Below are positions 28,101 through 36,853 of a stretch of DNA of 64,000 bases, in pieces. This DNA comes from JACVRW01 sp963734025 (GTDB taxonomy: Bacteria > Actinomycetota > Thermoleophilia > Solirubrobacterales > Thermoleophilaceae), in assembly GCA_963734025.1 (NCBI GenBank), contig CAVTFR010000010.1, forward strand, positions 1 to 64,000. Reading direction: 5' to 3'. The notes under the pieces are model-generated. The model ran no database searches. It worked only from the letters and a program-made list of their open reading frames with translations, and was not told the DNA's origin. Both the position numbers and the translations under genes were made by a program. Numbering within the stretch: the first letter of the stretch is position 1; each line of letters opens with the position of its first letter.

Positions 28101-29602
28101 AGCGGGATGTTCCCTCCGGCGTTGCCGTACTCGCCGGACAATGACAGGCCCGCGAGCGCTCCCGCCAGCCTTCGGCGCGTATCCGCTGGTTCGACGAGCT
28201 CGTCGATGTGACCCTCGCGTGCGGCGACGATCGCGGACACGTTGCCGTCGGCGTACTCGGCGGCGAGCCGTTCGCGCTCGGCCTCGGGGTCGTCCGCGGC
28301 CGCGATGTCGCGCTTGTGGACGATCCCCACCGCCTGCTTCGGGCCCATGATCCCTATCTCGGCATCCGGCCACGCGAGCGCGAGGTCGGCGCCGAGGTCC
28401 TTCGAGTTCATCGTGATGTATGCGCCGCCGTAGGCCTTGCGCAGGATCACGGTCACCTTCGGCACCACCGCCTCGGCGAACGCGTGCAGGAGCTTGGCGC
28501 CCTGGCGGATCACGCCGAGCCCCTCCTGCTTCGTGCCGGGTAGGAAGCCGGGCGTGTCGACGAGCACGACGAGCGGCAGGCCGTATGAGTTGCAGATGCG
28601 CACGAACTTGGCGGCCTTCTGGGATGCCGCGGCGTCGATCACGCCGCCGAGATACCAGGGTTGGTTGGCAATCACGCCCACGGCGCGGCCGTCGATACGG
28701 CAGAAGCCGGTGACCATGTTGCGCGCCCAGCGCTCGGACATCTCGAGCATGGCGCCGTCGTCCACGAGCGCCCCGATCACGTCGCGCACGTCGTAGACGG
28801 AGCGCTGCGACTGCGGCACGAAGGTGGACGGGTCGACAGTCGGCACTGCCGCCGGACCGCCGTGCGGGGGCTGCTCGCCGGCATGCGCCGGCAGGAAGGC
28901 AAGGAGCTGGCGGGCGAGCGCCGCCGCCTCGCGGTCGTCCTGTGCCACGAACTGGCACACGCCGTTCTTCGAGTGCACGCGCGGGCCGCCGAGCTCGGCG
29001 GCATCGACGTCCTCACCCATGACCTCACGCACCACGCCCGGGCCGGTCAGGAACATCGCCGAGCCCTCGGTCATAACGACGAAGTCGGTGAGCGCCGGCG
29101 AGTACGCGCCGCCACCGGCCGACACGCCGGTGATGATCGAGATCTGCGGGACGCGTCCCGACAGCTTCACGCTCTCGCGGAAGATGCGCCCGTAGCCGCC
29201 GAGCGCCGCGATGCCGTCGTCCATGCGGGCGCCGCCCGACGCGACGAAGCCGATCACCGGCGCGCCGGCGCGGCCGGCGAGCTGCATCACCCGCACGATC
29301 GTCTCGGCGTGCGCCTCGCCCAGCGAGCCGCCCGCGAACGTCTGGTCCTGCGCGTAGCAGTAGACCGGGCGTCCGGCGATCTGACCCGCGGCGCCGACCA
29401 CGCCGTCACCCGGCTGCATCCGCTTCGACTCGCGCCGTGGGAGCACGGTCGAGCGAATGACGTGCAGTGAACCCGGGTCGCAGAGCGCCTCCAGGCGCTC
29501 GTGGGCGGTCAGCGTGCGGGGCTCCTCGACTACGACGGCTGCCGCGTGCCGGCCGTTGTTCGACCGGCGGCGGGCCATCGTCTTCTCGGCAAGTGCGCTC
29601 AT
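28097..29602 (-). CDS. Acyl-CoA carboxylase carboxyltransferase (fused beta/alpha type)
   Basis: The 501-residue carboxyltransferase has two crotonase-fold halves. Seen: an N-terminal half with SGGARMDDGIAALGGYGRIF and the oxyanion turn GVSAGGGAYSPALTDF, and a C-terminal half with LVVLVDTPGFLPGTKQEGLGVIRQGAKLL and KAYGGAYITMNSKDLGAD. This is the propionyl/acetyl-CoA carboxylase beta form (AccD5-like). In this operon it most likely makes malonyl-CoA. The biotinylated alpha subunit is not in the window. The first 30 residues are a basic linker. Confidence 0.9.
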   Translation of the reverse strand: MSALAEKTMARRRSNNGRHAAAVVVEEPRTLTAHERLEALCDPGSLHVIRSTVLPRRESKRMQPGDGVVGAAGQIAGRPVYCYAQDQTFAGGSLGEAHAETIVRVMQLAGRAGAPVIGFVASGGARMDDGIAALGGYGRIFRESVKLSGRVPQISIITGVSAGGGAYSPALTDFVVMTEGSAMFLTGPGVVREVMGEDVDAAELGGPRVHSKNGVCQFVAQDDREAAALARQLLAFLPAHAGEQPPHGGPAAVPTVDPSTFVPQSQRSVYDVRDVIGALVDDGAMLEMSERWARNMVTGFCRIDGRAVGVIANQPWYLGGVIDAAASQKAAKFVRICNSYGLPLVVLVDTPGFLPGTKQEGLGVIRQGAKLLHAFAEAVVPKVTVILRKAYGGAYITMNSKDLGADLALAWPDAEIGIMGPKQAVGIVHKRDIAAADDPEAERERLAAEYADGNVSAIVAAREGHIDELVEPADTRRRLAGALAGLSLSGEYGNAGGNIPL

Positions 29603-30801
29603 GAAGCCTCCAGGCAGAGCACGGCGTTGTGGCCTCCGAATCCGAATGCGTTAGAGATCCCGATCGCGCGCACCTCTCCGTTCTGGAGCGGACGCGCCTC
29701 GTTCGGGACGTAATCCAGGTCGAGCCCCTCGTCGGGCTCCTCGTAGTTCAGGGTCGGCGGCGCGATCCGGTCGCGCAGCGCCAGCAGGGTGGCGATCGCC
29801 TCGACGGCTCCGGCCGCGCCGAGCAGGTGCCCGATCGCGGACTTGGTCGAGCTGATCGGAAGCTTGGCGGCGAGCTCGTCGCCGAAGGCGGCCTTGAGGG
29901 CGTTCGTCTCGGCCCGGTCGTTCAGCGGCGTCGAGGTGCCGTGTGCGTTCACGTAGACGATGTCGTCGGGCGTCAGGTCCGCGTCCTTCAGTGCGAGCTC
30001 GATCGCCTTCGAGGCGCCGCGGCCGCTCGGCTCGGGGGCCGTGAGGTGGTATGCGTCCGACGTGGACGCGTAGCCCCGCAGGTAGCCGAGGATGCGCGCC
30101 CCCCGCTCCCTCGCGGCCTCCTCCTCCTCGAGCACGAGCACGCCCGCGCCCTCGCCCATCACGAAGCCGTCGCGGCGACGGTCGAACGGGCGTGAGATGC
30201 CGCTGTCGGACAGCGCGTCCATGCGCCCGAACGCGGCGGTGGCGAGCGGGGTGATCGCGGCCTCGCTGCCGCCGGTGACGACGCGGTCCGCGTCGCCGTA
30301 GCGGATCAGGCGTTCGGCCATGCCGATCGCGTGAGCGCCGGCCGCACAGGCGGACACGGTCCCGAAGGACTGTCCGCGCAGGTCGTACTTCATCGCAACC
30401 ACGCCGGAGGCGGCGTTCGCCATCAGCAGCGGGATCGAGAGCGGCGAGATCTTCTGCTCGCCCTGGTCCCGCATGATGATGTGCTGGTGCTCGAGCGTGC
30501 CGATCCCGCCGATGCCCGTGCCGATGATGCAGGCGGTCCGGTCGGGGTCGCCGGGCGGGCCGTCCTCCCAGCCCGCGTCCTCGAGCGCCTCCTTGGCGGC
30601 CGCGAGGGCGAATTGGGTGAAGCGGTCCGAGCGGCGCGCTTCCTTGACCGAGAGGTGGTCGGTGGGCTCGAACTCAGACGCACGGCCGAAGCCGTCCTCG
30701 ATCCCGGACACCCCGGCGCTCCAGCGCTCGTGCAGGGTGCGGGCGCCGACGCCCAGCGGCGTGACCGCGCCTACTCCGGTTATGACGGCGGAACGCGTCA
30801 T
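29599..30801 (-). CDS. fabF: 3-oxoacyl-ACP synthase II
   Basis: The 400-residue condensing enzyme elongates acyl-ACP with malonyl-ACP. Seen: the catalytic Cys in FGTVSACAAGAHAIG, the first His in VNAHGTSTPLNDRAE, the second in KSAIGHLLGAAGAVEA, and the C-terminal NAFGFGGHNAVL. Full length and intact. The start overlaps the acpP stop (ATGA) and the stop overlaps the carboxyltransferase start, so the genes are coupled. Confidence 0.97.
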   Translation of the reverse strand: MTRSAVITGVGAVTPLGVGARTLHERWSAGVSGIEDGFGRASEFEPTDHLSVKEARRSDRFTQFALAAAKEALEDAGWEDGPPGDPDRTACIIGTGIGGIGTLEHQHIIMRDQGEQKISPLSIPLLMANAASGVVAMKYDLRGQSFGTVSACAAGAHAIGMAERLIRYGDADRVVTGGSEAAITPLATAAFGRMDALSDSGISRPFDRRRDGFVMGEGAGVLVLEEEEAARERGARILGYLRGYASTSDAYHLTAPEPSGRGASKAIELALKDADLTPDDIVYVNAHGTSTPLNDRAETNALKAAFGDELAAKLPISSTKSAIGHLLGAAGAVEAIATLLALRDRIAPPTLNYEEPDEGLDLDYVPNEARPLQNGEVRAIGISNAFGFGGHNAVLCLEAS

Positions 30802-31046
30802 CCGAGCTTCGACATCACCAGGTCGACGGCCTGCCGGACGGTCTTGACGCCTTCCATGTCCTCGCCCTTGAGCTGCACGCCGTAGTCGTCCTCGACGATC
30901 TGCGCCAGCTCGACGAGGTCGAGCGAATCCACGTCCAGGGCCTCGAACTCGGCGTCGGGGCCGATCTGGTCCGACTCGGCGCCGAACTCCTCGAGAGCCT
31001 TGAACACCCGGCTCTCGATCTCCTCACGTGTAGCGGTAGCTGCCAT
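30798..31046 (-). CDS. acpP: Acyl carrier protein
   Basis: The 82-residue acidic protein carries growing acyl chains. The phosphopantetheine site is Ser in ALDVDSLDLVELAQIVED. A good Shine-Dalgarno (AAAGGAAACAA before the ATG) in the 33-base gap after fabG allows high expression, as expected for ACP; it is one of only two non-overlapping junctions in the core operon. Confidence 0.97.
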   Translation of the reverse strand: MAATATREEIESRVFKALEEFGAESDQIGPDAEFEALDVDSLDLVELAQIVEDDYGVQLKGEDMEGVKTVRQAVDLVMSKLG

Positions 31047-31079
31047 TTGTTTCCTTTCGTTCGTAGAGACCGCCGATGA

Positions 31080-31814
31080 TCAGGCGGTCAACCCTCCATC
31101 AACCGTCAGGCAGACTCCGGTTACATATCCGGCGCCGTCGGAGGCCAGGAAGCGCACGCACTCGGCGACGTCCTCCGGCGTTCCGGGCCTGCGGGCGGGC
31201 ACGTGCTCGAGCAGGTTCTCGGCGATGCCCTCTGTCATATCTGTCTCGATCAGGCCCGGGGCGACGGCGTTGACCGTCACCCCACGGCGCGCGACCTCGG
31301 CGGCGACGGTCTTCGTCATCGCGACGAGCCCCGCCTTCGAGGCCGCGTAGTTCGCCTGGCCCGGGTTGGCCCGCTGACCGACGATCGAAGCGATGTTGAC
31401 TACCCGGCCATAGCGCGCGCGAATCATCGGCCGCAGCGCGCGCCGGGTCAGCCGGAAGGCGGCCGACAGGTTCGTGTCGATCACCTTCGCCCAATCCTCG
31501 TCGTCGATCTGCGGCGAGAGCCCGTCCGCGCGCACGCCGGCGTTGTTCACCAGCACGAGCACGGGCCCGAACTCCTCCTCGAGCGCTTTGAAGAGCTGGT
31601 CGGCGGTCTCCGGGTCGGCGATGTCGCCCTGAAGCGCCTTCGCGCGGCCACCGGCGCTCGTGATCTCCTCGACCACGGCCTCGGCCGACTCGCCGTCGCT
31701 GCGGTAGCCCAAGCCGACGGGCCAGCCCTCAGCGGCCAGCGACTTGGCGATCGCCGCGCCGATTCCACGCGATCCGCCGGTCACGAGGGCGCTTCCTTGC
31801 GGTCTGCCGTTCAT
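31080..31814 (-). CDS. fabG: 3-oxoacyl-ACP reductase
   Basis: The 244-residue short-chain dehydrogenase has the NADPH motif LVTGGSRGIGAAIA, NNAG at VLVNNAGVRADG, the Ser in VVNIASIVGQ and the catalytic YAASKAG. The ATG at 31814 gives the standard length and overlaps the fabH stop (ATGA). Its place between fabH and acpP identifies it as the fatty-acid synthase reductase rather than a catabolic SDR. Confidence 0.95.
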   Translation of the reverse strand: MNGRPQGSALVTGGSRGIGAAIAKSLAAEGWPVGLGYRSDGESAEAVVEEITSAGGRAKALQGDIADPETADQLFKALEEEFGPVLVLVNNAGVRADGLSPQIDDEDWAKVIDTNLSAAFRLTRRALRPMIRARYGRVVNIASIVGQRANPGQANYAASKAGLVAMTKTVAAEVARRGVTVNAVAPGLIETDMTEGIAENLLEHVPARRPGTPEDVAECVRFLASDGAGYVTGVCLTVDGGLTA

Positions 31815-32821
31815 GGCGCCCATTCGATCACTCCCGCGCCCCACGTGAAGCCGGCGCCAAAGGCGGAGAGCAGCACGTTCATGCCGGGCTCGAGCATCCC
31901 GCGCCGGCGCGCGTCGACCATCGCGATCGGCAGCGTGGCCGACGACGTGTTGCCGAAGCGGTCGATGCAGTCGATCACGCGCGACTCGTCGAGACCGAGG
32001 CGCTCCCCGACCGCGCGCAGGATGCGGATATTGGCCTGGTGGTAGACGAACAGATCGATGTCGTCGAGCTCGAGGCCGGTGCGTTCGACGGCCTCGACGG
32101 TGGCCTCGGACATCCGCTGAACGGCGGCCTTGAAGGTGTCGTGGCCCTGCATGCGGATGTACTGCTCCTCGTGCGAGGCGCGGATCGAGGGACCGCCGCG
32201 GCCGTCGCAGGCGAGGACGATCTCGCCGACCCAGCCGCCCGCGCCGTTGGCGGGGCCCACCACGGCCGCCCCGGCGCCGTCTGCGAACAGCGCTGCCGTG
32301 CCGCGGTCGGAGGTGTCGATGAAGCGGCTCAGCACGTCAGCGCCGATGACGAGCACCTGCTCCGCGCGACCGCCCTCGACCTGCGCGGTGGCCATCGACA
32401 GCGCGGACAGGAAGCCGGTACAGGCGGCGCCGAGGTCCATCGCGCCGGCGCGGTGGGCGCCGAGCTCGGTTGCGACGAGCGGCGCCGCGTTCGGGAGGAT
32501 CTCGTCCGGGGCGACCGTCGCGAGGAGCACCAGGTCGAGATCGGCGGCGTCGACGCCGGCCTCCTCGAGCGCGAGCCTGCCGGCCTCCACCCCGAGACTC
32601 ATGACGGTCTCGCCCTCGGAGACGTTGCGGCGCTCGTGCACGCCCGTGCGGTGGACGATCCACTGCTCGGTCACGTCCGCGCCGGCGGCCACCACGTCGT
32701 TGCCGACGATACGGTCGGGCACCGCCATCGAAATCGAGGCGAGCGAGGCTGTGCGCAGCTCGCGCGGGCGGCCCGGCGTCCGCGTCGCGACAGCGGTCTG
32801 GCTGAAGCGGCCCTCAGGCAT
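31811..32821 (-). CDS. fabH: 3-oxoacyl-ACP synthase III
   Basis: The 336-residue enzyme starts fatty-acid chains by joining an acyl-CoA and malonyl-ACP. The catalytic triad is visible: Cys in DLGAACTGFLSALS, His in FVYHQANIRIL and Asn in RFGNTSSATLPIA. About 20 extra residues precede the usual start, and the ATG overlaps the fabD 3' end by 8 bases. Substrate preference (acetyl or branched) cannot be judged. Confidence 0.96.
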   Translation of the reverse strand: MPEGRFSQTAVATRTPGRPRELRTASLASISMAVPDRIVGNDVVAAGADVTEQWIVHRTGVHERRNVSEGETVMSLGVEAGRLALEEAGVDAADLDLVLLATVAPDEILPNAAPLVATELGAHRAGAMDLGAACTGFLSALSMATAQVEGGRAEQVLVIGADVLSRFIDTSDRGTAALFADGAGAAVVGPANGAGGWVGEIVLACDGRGGPSIRASHEEQYIRMQGHDTFKAAVQRMSEATVEAVERTGLELDDIDLFVYHQANIRILRAVGERLGLDESRVIDCIDRFGNTSSATLPIAMVDARRRGMLEPGMNVLLSAFGAGFTWGAGVIEWAP

Positions 32822-33692
32822 GGGCGGCCTCCGTCGCCTCGGCGAGCGGCGCCTCGGCCTCGACGCCGTCGAGCGACTTGCGGACGAGATTGGTCAGCAC
32901 GCGGCCCGGGCCGGTCTCGACGAAGCGGCGCGCCCCGGCGCCCTCGAGCGCGTGCATCACGTCGAGCCAGCGCACGGGGCTCGTGATCGCCGCCACCAGG
33001 CGCGCGGGGATGTCGTCGAAGGGCTCTGCCGTGACACAGGAGTAGACCGGCACGTTCGGCTTGCCGATCTCGGTCTCGCTCACGATCTCGCGGAACGGCG
33101 CGACGGCCGGCTCCATCAGCGGCGAGTGGAAGGCGCCCGCCACCGGCAGCCGCTTCGCGCGCACGCGCCGCTCTGAGAGAGCCGTCTCGGCCTCGTCGAG
33201 CGCCGCGGTGGCGCCGGACAAGACGAGCTGGTCGGGAGCGTTGTCGTTCGCGATCGAGAGCCCGGCCTGCTCGGCGACCTCGTGGATTGGCCCGCGGTCG
33301 CCACGGGCGCGGACCGCGATCATGCCGCCGTCGCCGGTCTCCTCGGCTGCCTCCTGCATGAGCCGGCCGCGCGCGGCGACGAGCGTCAGCCCATCCTCGG
33401 CCGAGATCGCCTCGGCTGCCACCAGCGCGGCGATCTCCCCGAGCGAGTGCCCCGCCATCAGGTCGGCGCGCGTGTTCGCCCGCAGCTGCTCCCAGCCGGC
33501 CAGCGCCGCGCAGAAGATCGCGGGCTGCGCCCAGCGGGTGCCGTCGCCGGCGCGCTCGAAGAGGTCGTCACCGACCTCCCGGAGAGCCTGCTCGAGCAGG
33601 TCCGGGCGGTGGCGCTCGACGCTTTCGCGCATGTCGGGCGTCTGGCTCCCCTGGCCGGGGAACAGCAGGGTCGTCTGGGGTGAATCACCCAT
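32814..33692 (-). CDS. fabD: Malonyl-CoA:ACP transacylase
   Basis: The 292-residue enzyme loads malonyl groups onto ACP. Seen: LLFPGQGSQTPDM at the N-terminus, the nucleophile in MAGHSLGEIAALVAA and the catalytic His in VAGAFHSPLMEPA. It is the first gene of the fatty-acid operon. The upstream gap (33693-33781) contains a G/C-run hairpin and the start region of a divergent GST-like gene. Confidence 0.97.
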   Translation of the reverse strand: MGDSPQTTLLFPGQGSQTPDMRESVERHRPDLLEQALREVGDDLFERAGDGTRWAQPAIFCAALAGWEQLRANTRADLMAGHSLGEIAALVAAEAISAEDGLTLVAARGRLMQEAAEETGDGGMIAVRARGDRGPIHEVAEQAGLSIANDNAPDQLVLSGATAALDEAETALSERRVRAKRLPVAGAFHSPLMEPAVAPFREIVSETEIGKPNVPVYSCVTAEPFDDIPARLVAAITSPVRWLDVMHALEGAGARRFVETGPGRVLTNLVRKSLDGVEAEAPLAEATEAAHA

Positions 33693-33743
33693 GTATCAAC
33701 ACTTTCTCGGAGAGAGCCCATCGGTTACCCGCGCGCGGCCCCT

Positions 33744-33762
33744 ACCCCCCGGCTGGGGGGGT
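33744..33762. repeat. G/C-run hairpin between fabD and the GST-like gene
   Basis: ACCCCCC, GGCT and GGGGGGGT form a strong short hairpin in the divergent intergenic region. A very similar CCCCCC-GCTT-GGGGGG hairpin occurs at 41607-41622. It lies just upstream of the TAGCCT box of the plus-strand gene. The role is unknown; it could block opposing transcription. Confidence 0.4.
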
Positions 33763-33781
33763 CCTTTAGCCTGCTCAGGCG

Positions 33782-34396
33782 GTGATCACGCTCTACAGAG
33801 CCCTTTTCTCCACCAATGTCGAGCGCGTGGCCATCGCCCTGGGACTGAAGGGGCTCGAGGTCGACTCGGTGGTGATCTCCTACGAGGACCGCTCGCCGGT
33901 GGTCGCGGTCAGCGGCCAGGGACTGGTGCCGGTGATCGTCGACGAGGGCGAGGTGGTGGCGGACTCGATCCGGATCCTGCGCCACCTCGACGAGCGCTAT
34001 CCCGAGCCGCGCCTCTTCCCGGCCGACCCGGCCCGCCGGGCCGAGCTCGACATCTTCCTCGAGTGGTTCAACGAGGTCTGGAAGCGGGCGCCCAACGCGA
34101 TGGAGGACGAGCTCGAGAAGGCTGAGCCGGACCCAGCGTTGGTCGACGAGCTGAGCGCGCGCATGAGGGCCACCCTGCCGCTCTTCGAGAACCTCCTCGA
34201 CGGCCGCGACCACCTGTTGGGCCAGCTCTCCGCCGCCGACCTGGCCGCGTACCCGTTCCTCAAGTACGGCGCGAGCCGCGACCCCGGCGACGACGAGCTC
34301 TTCCACCGTCTCCTCGAGGATCATCTACTGCTCGGCGGGGAGTACCCGAGGCTGAGAGCCTGGATCGCGCGCATCGCCGCGCTGCCGCGGGTATAG
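33782..34396 (+). CDS. Glutathione S-transferase-fold protein
   Basis: The 204-residue protein has a thioredoxin-fold N-terminal domain (ITLYRALFSTNVERVAIALGLKG, then GLVPVIVDEGEVVADSIRILRHLDERYP with the conserved cis-Pro and the DS of the GSH site) and an all-helical C-terminal domain. Actinobacteria generally lack glutathione, so the thiol partner is unclear. GTG start at 33782; TAGCCT lies 9 bases before it and no Shine-Dalgarno is seen. The gene diverges from the fatty-acid operon. Confidence 0.85.
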   Translation: MITLYRALFSTNVERVAIALGLKGLEVDSVVISYEDRSPVVAVSGQGLVPVIVDEGEVVADSIRILRHLDERYPEPRLFPADPARRAELDIFLEWFNEVWKRAPNAMEDELEKAEPDPALVDELSARMRATLPLFENLLDGRDHLLGQLSAADLAAYPFLKYGASRDPGDDELFHRLLEDHLLLGGEYPRLRAWIARIAALPRV

Positions 34397-34405
34397 CGGC
34401 TCCTG

Positions 34406-34765
34406 ATGGCCAGGTACACCGTCAACCCGAGCGGAGTCGAGAAGGCCAAGCGGCTGATCGAGAGCCGCCAGTACGTCCTCGAGAGCGAATGGGGCGAGGT
34501 CCAGCCGCGCGCCGCGGACGAGAACGCCTTCCTCGAGTCCCACTCGTGGGAGCAGTACGGCGAGTGGCATCTCGGGCTGACCGACGGGCCGGCCGACGAC
34601 ACGAAGGCGCGCTACGCGTTCGTCTACGGCGACTTCCGGCGGCTGCACCGCTCGGGCCTGATCGCGTGCCACTACCGCGCCGCGGAGTGGCGCCACAAGG
34701 AGGTCGAGCTGGCCGCGCACGACCTCCTGCAGCTGCTCGACAGGAAGGCCGGGATCAGCGGTTGA
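34406..34765 (+). CDS. Conserved hypothetical protein
   Basis: The 119-residue protein starts MARYTVNPSGVEKAKRLIESRQYVLESEWGEVQP. It is rich in aromatic and charged residues (HSWEQYGEWHLGLTDG, FVYGDFRRLHRSGLIACHYRAAEWRHKEVE), with no membrane segment. I do not recognise a domain; the style is that of small actinobacterial conserved proteins. It follows the GST-like gene after 9 bases, probably as one transcript, and its last 11 bases overlap the convergent pdhB gene. Confidence 0.7.
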   Translation: MARYTVNPSGVEKAKRLIESRQYVLESEWGEVQPRAADENAFLESHSWEQYGEWHLGLTDGPADDTKARYAFVYGDFRRLHRSGLIACHYRAAEWRHKEVELAAHDLLQLLDRKAGISG

Positions 34766-35780
34766 GCACGGAGCGCGCGGCCGCGGCGATCCGCTCGGCG
34801 CCCGGCATCGCCGCGAGCTCGAGGTTCTTCGCATAGGGAAGCGGCACCTCGGCCATGCCGACGCGCTCGACGGGCGCGTCCAGGTCGTCGAAGCACGCCT
34901 TGGCGATACGCGCGGCGATCTCGGCGGTCACGCCGTAGCTCGGCCAACCCTCCTCGACACAGAGCGCGCGGTTGGTGCGCGCGACCGAGGCGGCCACCGT
35001 CTCGACGTCGAGCGGCCGCAGCGAGCGCAGGTCGACGACCTCCGCGGAGATGCCCTCGTCGGCGAGCTGCTCCGCCACTTCGAGCGAGCGCGTGACCGCG
35101 TAGGAGTGCGCGACGAGCGTGATGTCGCTGCCCTCGCGGACGACGTGGGCGCGGCCGATCGGGGTCACGTGCTCCGGATCGAGCGGCACCTCGCCCTTCT
35201 GCTTGTAGAGCGGCAGGTTCTCGACCACCAGCACCGGATCCTCATCGCGGACGGCCGCCTTGAGGAGGCCCTTCGCGTCCGCGGGGCTCGCGGGCGCAAC
35301 GACCTTCAGTCCCGGCGTCGACGCGAACCAGGCCTCTACTGACTGCGAGTGCTGCGCGGTGAGCTGGTTGCCGGCGCCGTTCGGGGTCCGGATCACGAGC
35401 GGGCAGCGCACCTCGCCGCCGAACATCGCGCCCACCTTGGCGGCGTGATTGATCACCTGGTCCATCGCGACCAGCAGGAAGTTGATCGTCATGATCTCGA
35501 CGATCGGGCGCTCGCCGAGCATCGCCGCGCCGACTCCGGCGCCGACGAAGCCCTCCTCGGAGATCGGCGTGTCGCGCACGCGGTCCGGGCCGAACTCGTC
35601 CATCAGGCCGGCCGTGACCTTGTACGAGCCGTCGAAGAGGCCGACCTCCTCGCCCATGATGAACACGCGCTCGTCGCGTGCGAGCTCCTCGCGCATGGCG
35701 AGCCGCAGCGCCTCCCGGTAGGTCATCACCTCGGTGGCGCCCGGGGCGGCGGGTGTGGGTGTGGCGGTGGCGGTCGTCAT
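34755..35780 (-). CDS. pdhB: Pyruvate dehydrogenase E1 component, beta subunit
   Basis: The 341-residue transketolase-fold beta subunit of a heterotetrameric 2-oxoacid dehydrogenase E1. Seen: FIMGEEVGLFDGSYKVTAGL with the Glu that activates thiamine diphosphate, DTPISEEGFVGAGVGAAMLG, LVIRTPNGAGNQLTAQHSQSVEAWF, and VVDLRSLRPLDVETV. The N-terminal 20 residues are a Thr/Ala/Pro linker. The start overlaps the pdhA stop. E2 and E3 are not adjacent, and an acetoin or branched-chain substrate is possible. Confidence 0.92.
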   Translation of the reverse strand: MTTATATPTPAAPGATEVMTYREALRLAMREELARDERVFIMGEEVGLFDGSYKVTAGLMDEFGPDRVRDTPISEEGFVGAGVGAAMLGERPIVEIMTINFLLVAMDQVINHAAKVGAMFGGEVRCPLVIRTPNGAGNQLTAQHSQSVEAWFASTPGLKVVAPASPADAKGLLKAAVRDEDPVLVVENLPLYKQKGEVPLDPEHVTPIGRAHVVREGSDITLVAHSYAVTRSLEVAEQLADEGISAEVVDLRSLRPLDVETVAASVARTNRALCVEEGWPSYGVTAEIAARIAKACFDDLDAPVERVGMAEVPLPYAKNLELAAMPGAERIAAAARSVLNR

Positions 35781-36850
35781 GAGCCGAGCCCAGCGTCGAA
35801 CACGAGCGCCTCCTCGCCGAACGGGCTGCCCGGGCGCATCCGCTCGAACTGCTCGGCGCTGCCCGGCGCGTACATCGCGGCCGCGAGCCTGTCGACGTCC
35901 GGCTCGGGGCTCGCGTCGGCGAACTCGACCGCGGCGCGCACGATCTCGTCTGCCCGCCGGTCGACGGCGTCGAGCTCCGCCTCCTGCACTCCGGCGTCGC
36001 GCAGCTGCTCGCGGACACGCACGATCGGGTCCACGGACTGGCGCGCCGTGATCTCGTCGCGCGTGCGGTAGGCGAGCCCGGCGTCGGCCACCGAGTGGCC
36101 GCGATAGCGGTAAGTCATCACCTCGAGCACGGCCGGGCGCCGCTCGTCGCGCGCGTCGTGCAGCAGCCGGGTGCTCGCCTCGACCACTGCGTCGAGGTCG
36201 TCACCGTCGACGCGCTCGCCGTGCATGCGGTGCGCGCCCGCGCGCCGCCACAGCTCGGGCTCGGCCGATGCGCGGCCCACCGACGTGCCCATGCCGTACT
36301 CGTTGTTGACGATCAGGAAGACGACCGGGAGCTGCCAGAGCGCGGCGAGGTTGAGCGACTCGTGCCAGGCGCCCATGTTCACGGCGCCGTCGCCGAGCTC
36401 GCAGAGGACGGCCTGGGAGCGGCCCTGGCGGACGAGCGCCAGCGCCAGGCCTGTAGCCACCGGCAGCTGGCCGGCGACGATCCCCCAGCCGCCGTAGAAG
36501 CCACGGCCGACGTCGAGCAGGTGCATCGAGCCGCCGCGCCCGTGGGCGCAGCCATCGGTGCGGCCGAACAGCTCGGCCATCACCGCGTCGGGGGAGAGGC
36601 CGCGGGCGAGCGCGAAGCCGTGGCAGCGGTAGCCGGTCACGAGCAGGTCGTCCCGCTCCAGCGCGTGGACCACGCCGACCGTCGCCGCCTCCTGGCCCGA
36701 CGAGAGGTGGCAGTAGCCACCGATCTTCGCCGCCTTGTACTGACGCTCCGCCTCGGTCTCGAAGACACGGCTCAGCACCATGTCCTCGTAGAGGCGCATG
36801 CGTACGTCTACGGGAAGTACGTCCTCCTCAGTCGCATTGGCGACCGCCAT
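35777..36850 (-). CDS. pdhA: Pyruvate dehydrogenase E1 component, alpha subunit
   Basis: The 357-residue subunit shows the thiamine diphosphate site: GYRCHGFALARGL, CAHGRGGSMHLLDVGRGFYGGWGIVAGQLPVATGLALA and the GDGAVNMGAWHESLNLAALWQLPVVFLIVNNEYGMGTSV motif. The phosphorylation-loop-like YRYRGHSVADAG follows. It lies 3 bases after a GntR regulator that likely controls the pair and overlaps pdhB. Confidence 0.93.
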   Translation of the reverse strand: MAVANATEEDVLPVDVRMRLYEDMVLSRVFETEAERQYKAAKIGGYCHLSSGQEAATVGVVHALERDDLLVTGYRCHGFALARGLSPDAVMAELFGRTDGCAHGRGGSMHLLDVGRGFYGGWGIVAGQLPVATGLALALVRQGRSQAVLCELGDGAVNMGAWHESLNLAALWQLPVVFLIVNNEYGMGTSVGRASAEPELWRRAGAHRMHGERVDGDDLDAVVEASTRLLHDARDERRPAVLEVMTYRYRGHSVADAGLAYRTRDEITARQSVDPIVRVREQLRDAGVQEAELDAVDRRADEIVRAAVEFADASPEPDVDRLAAAMYAPGSAEQFERMRPGSPFGEEALVFDAGLGS

Positions 36851-36853
36851 CGC

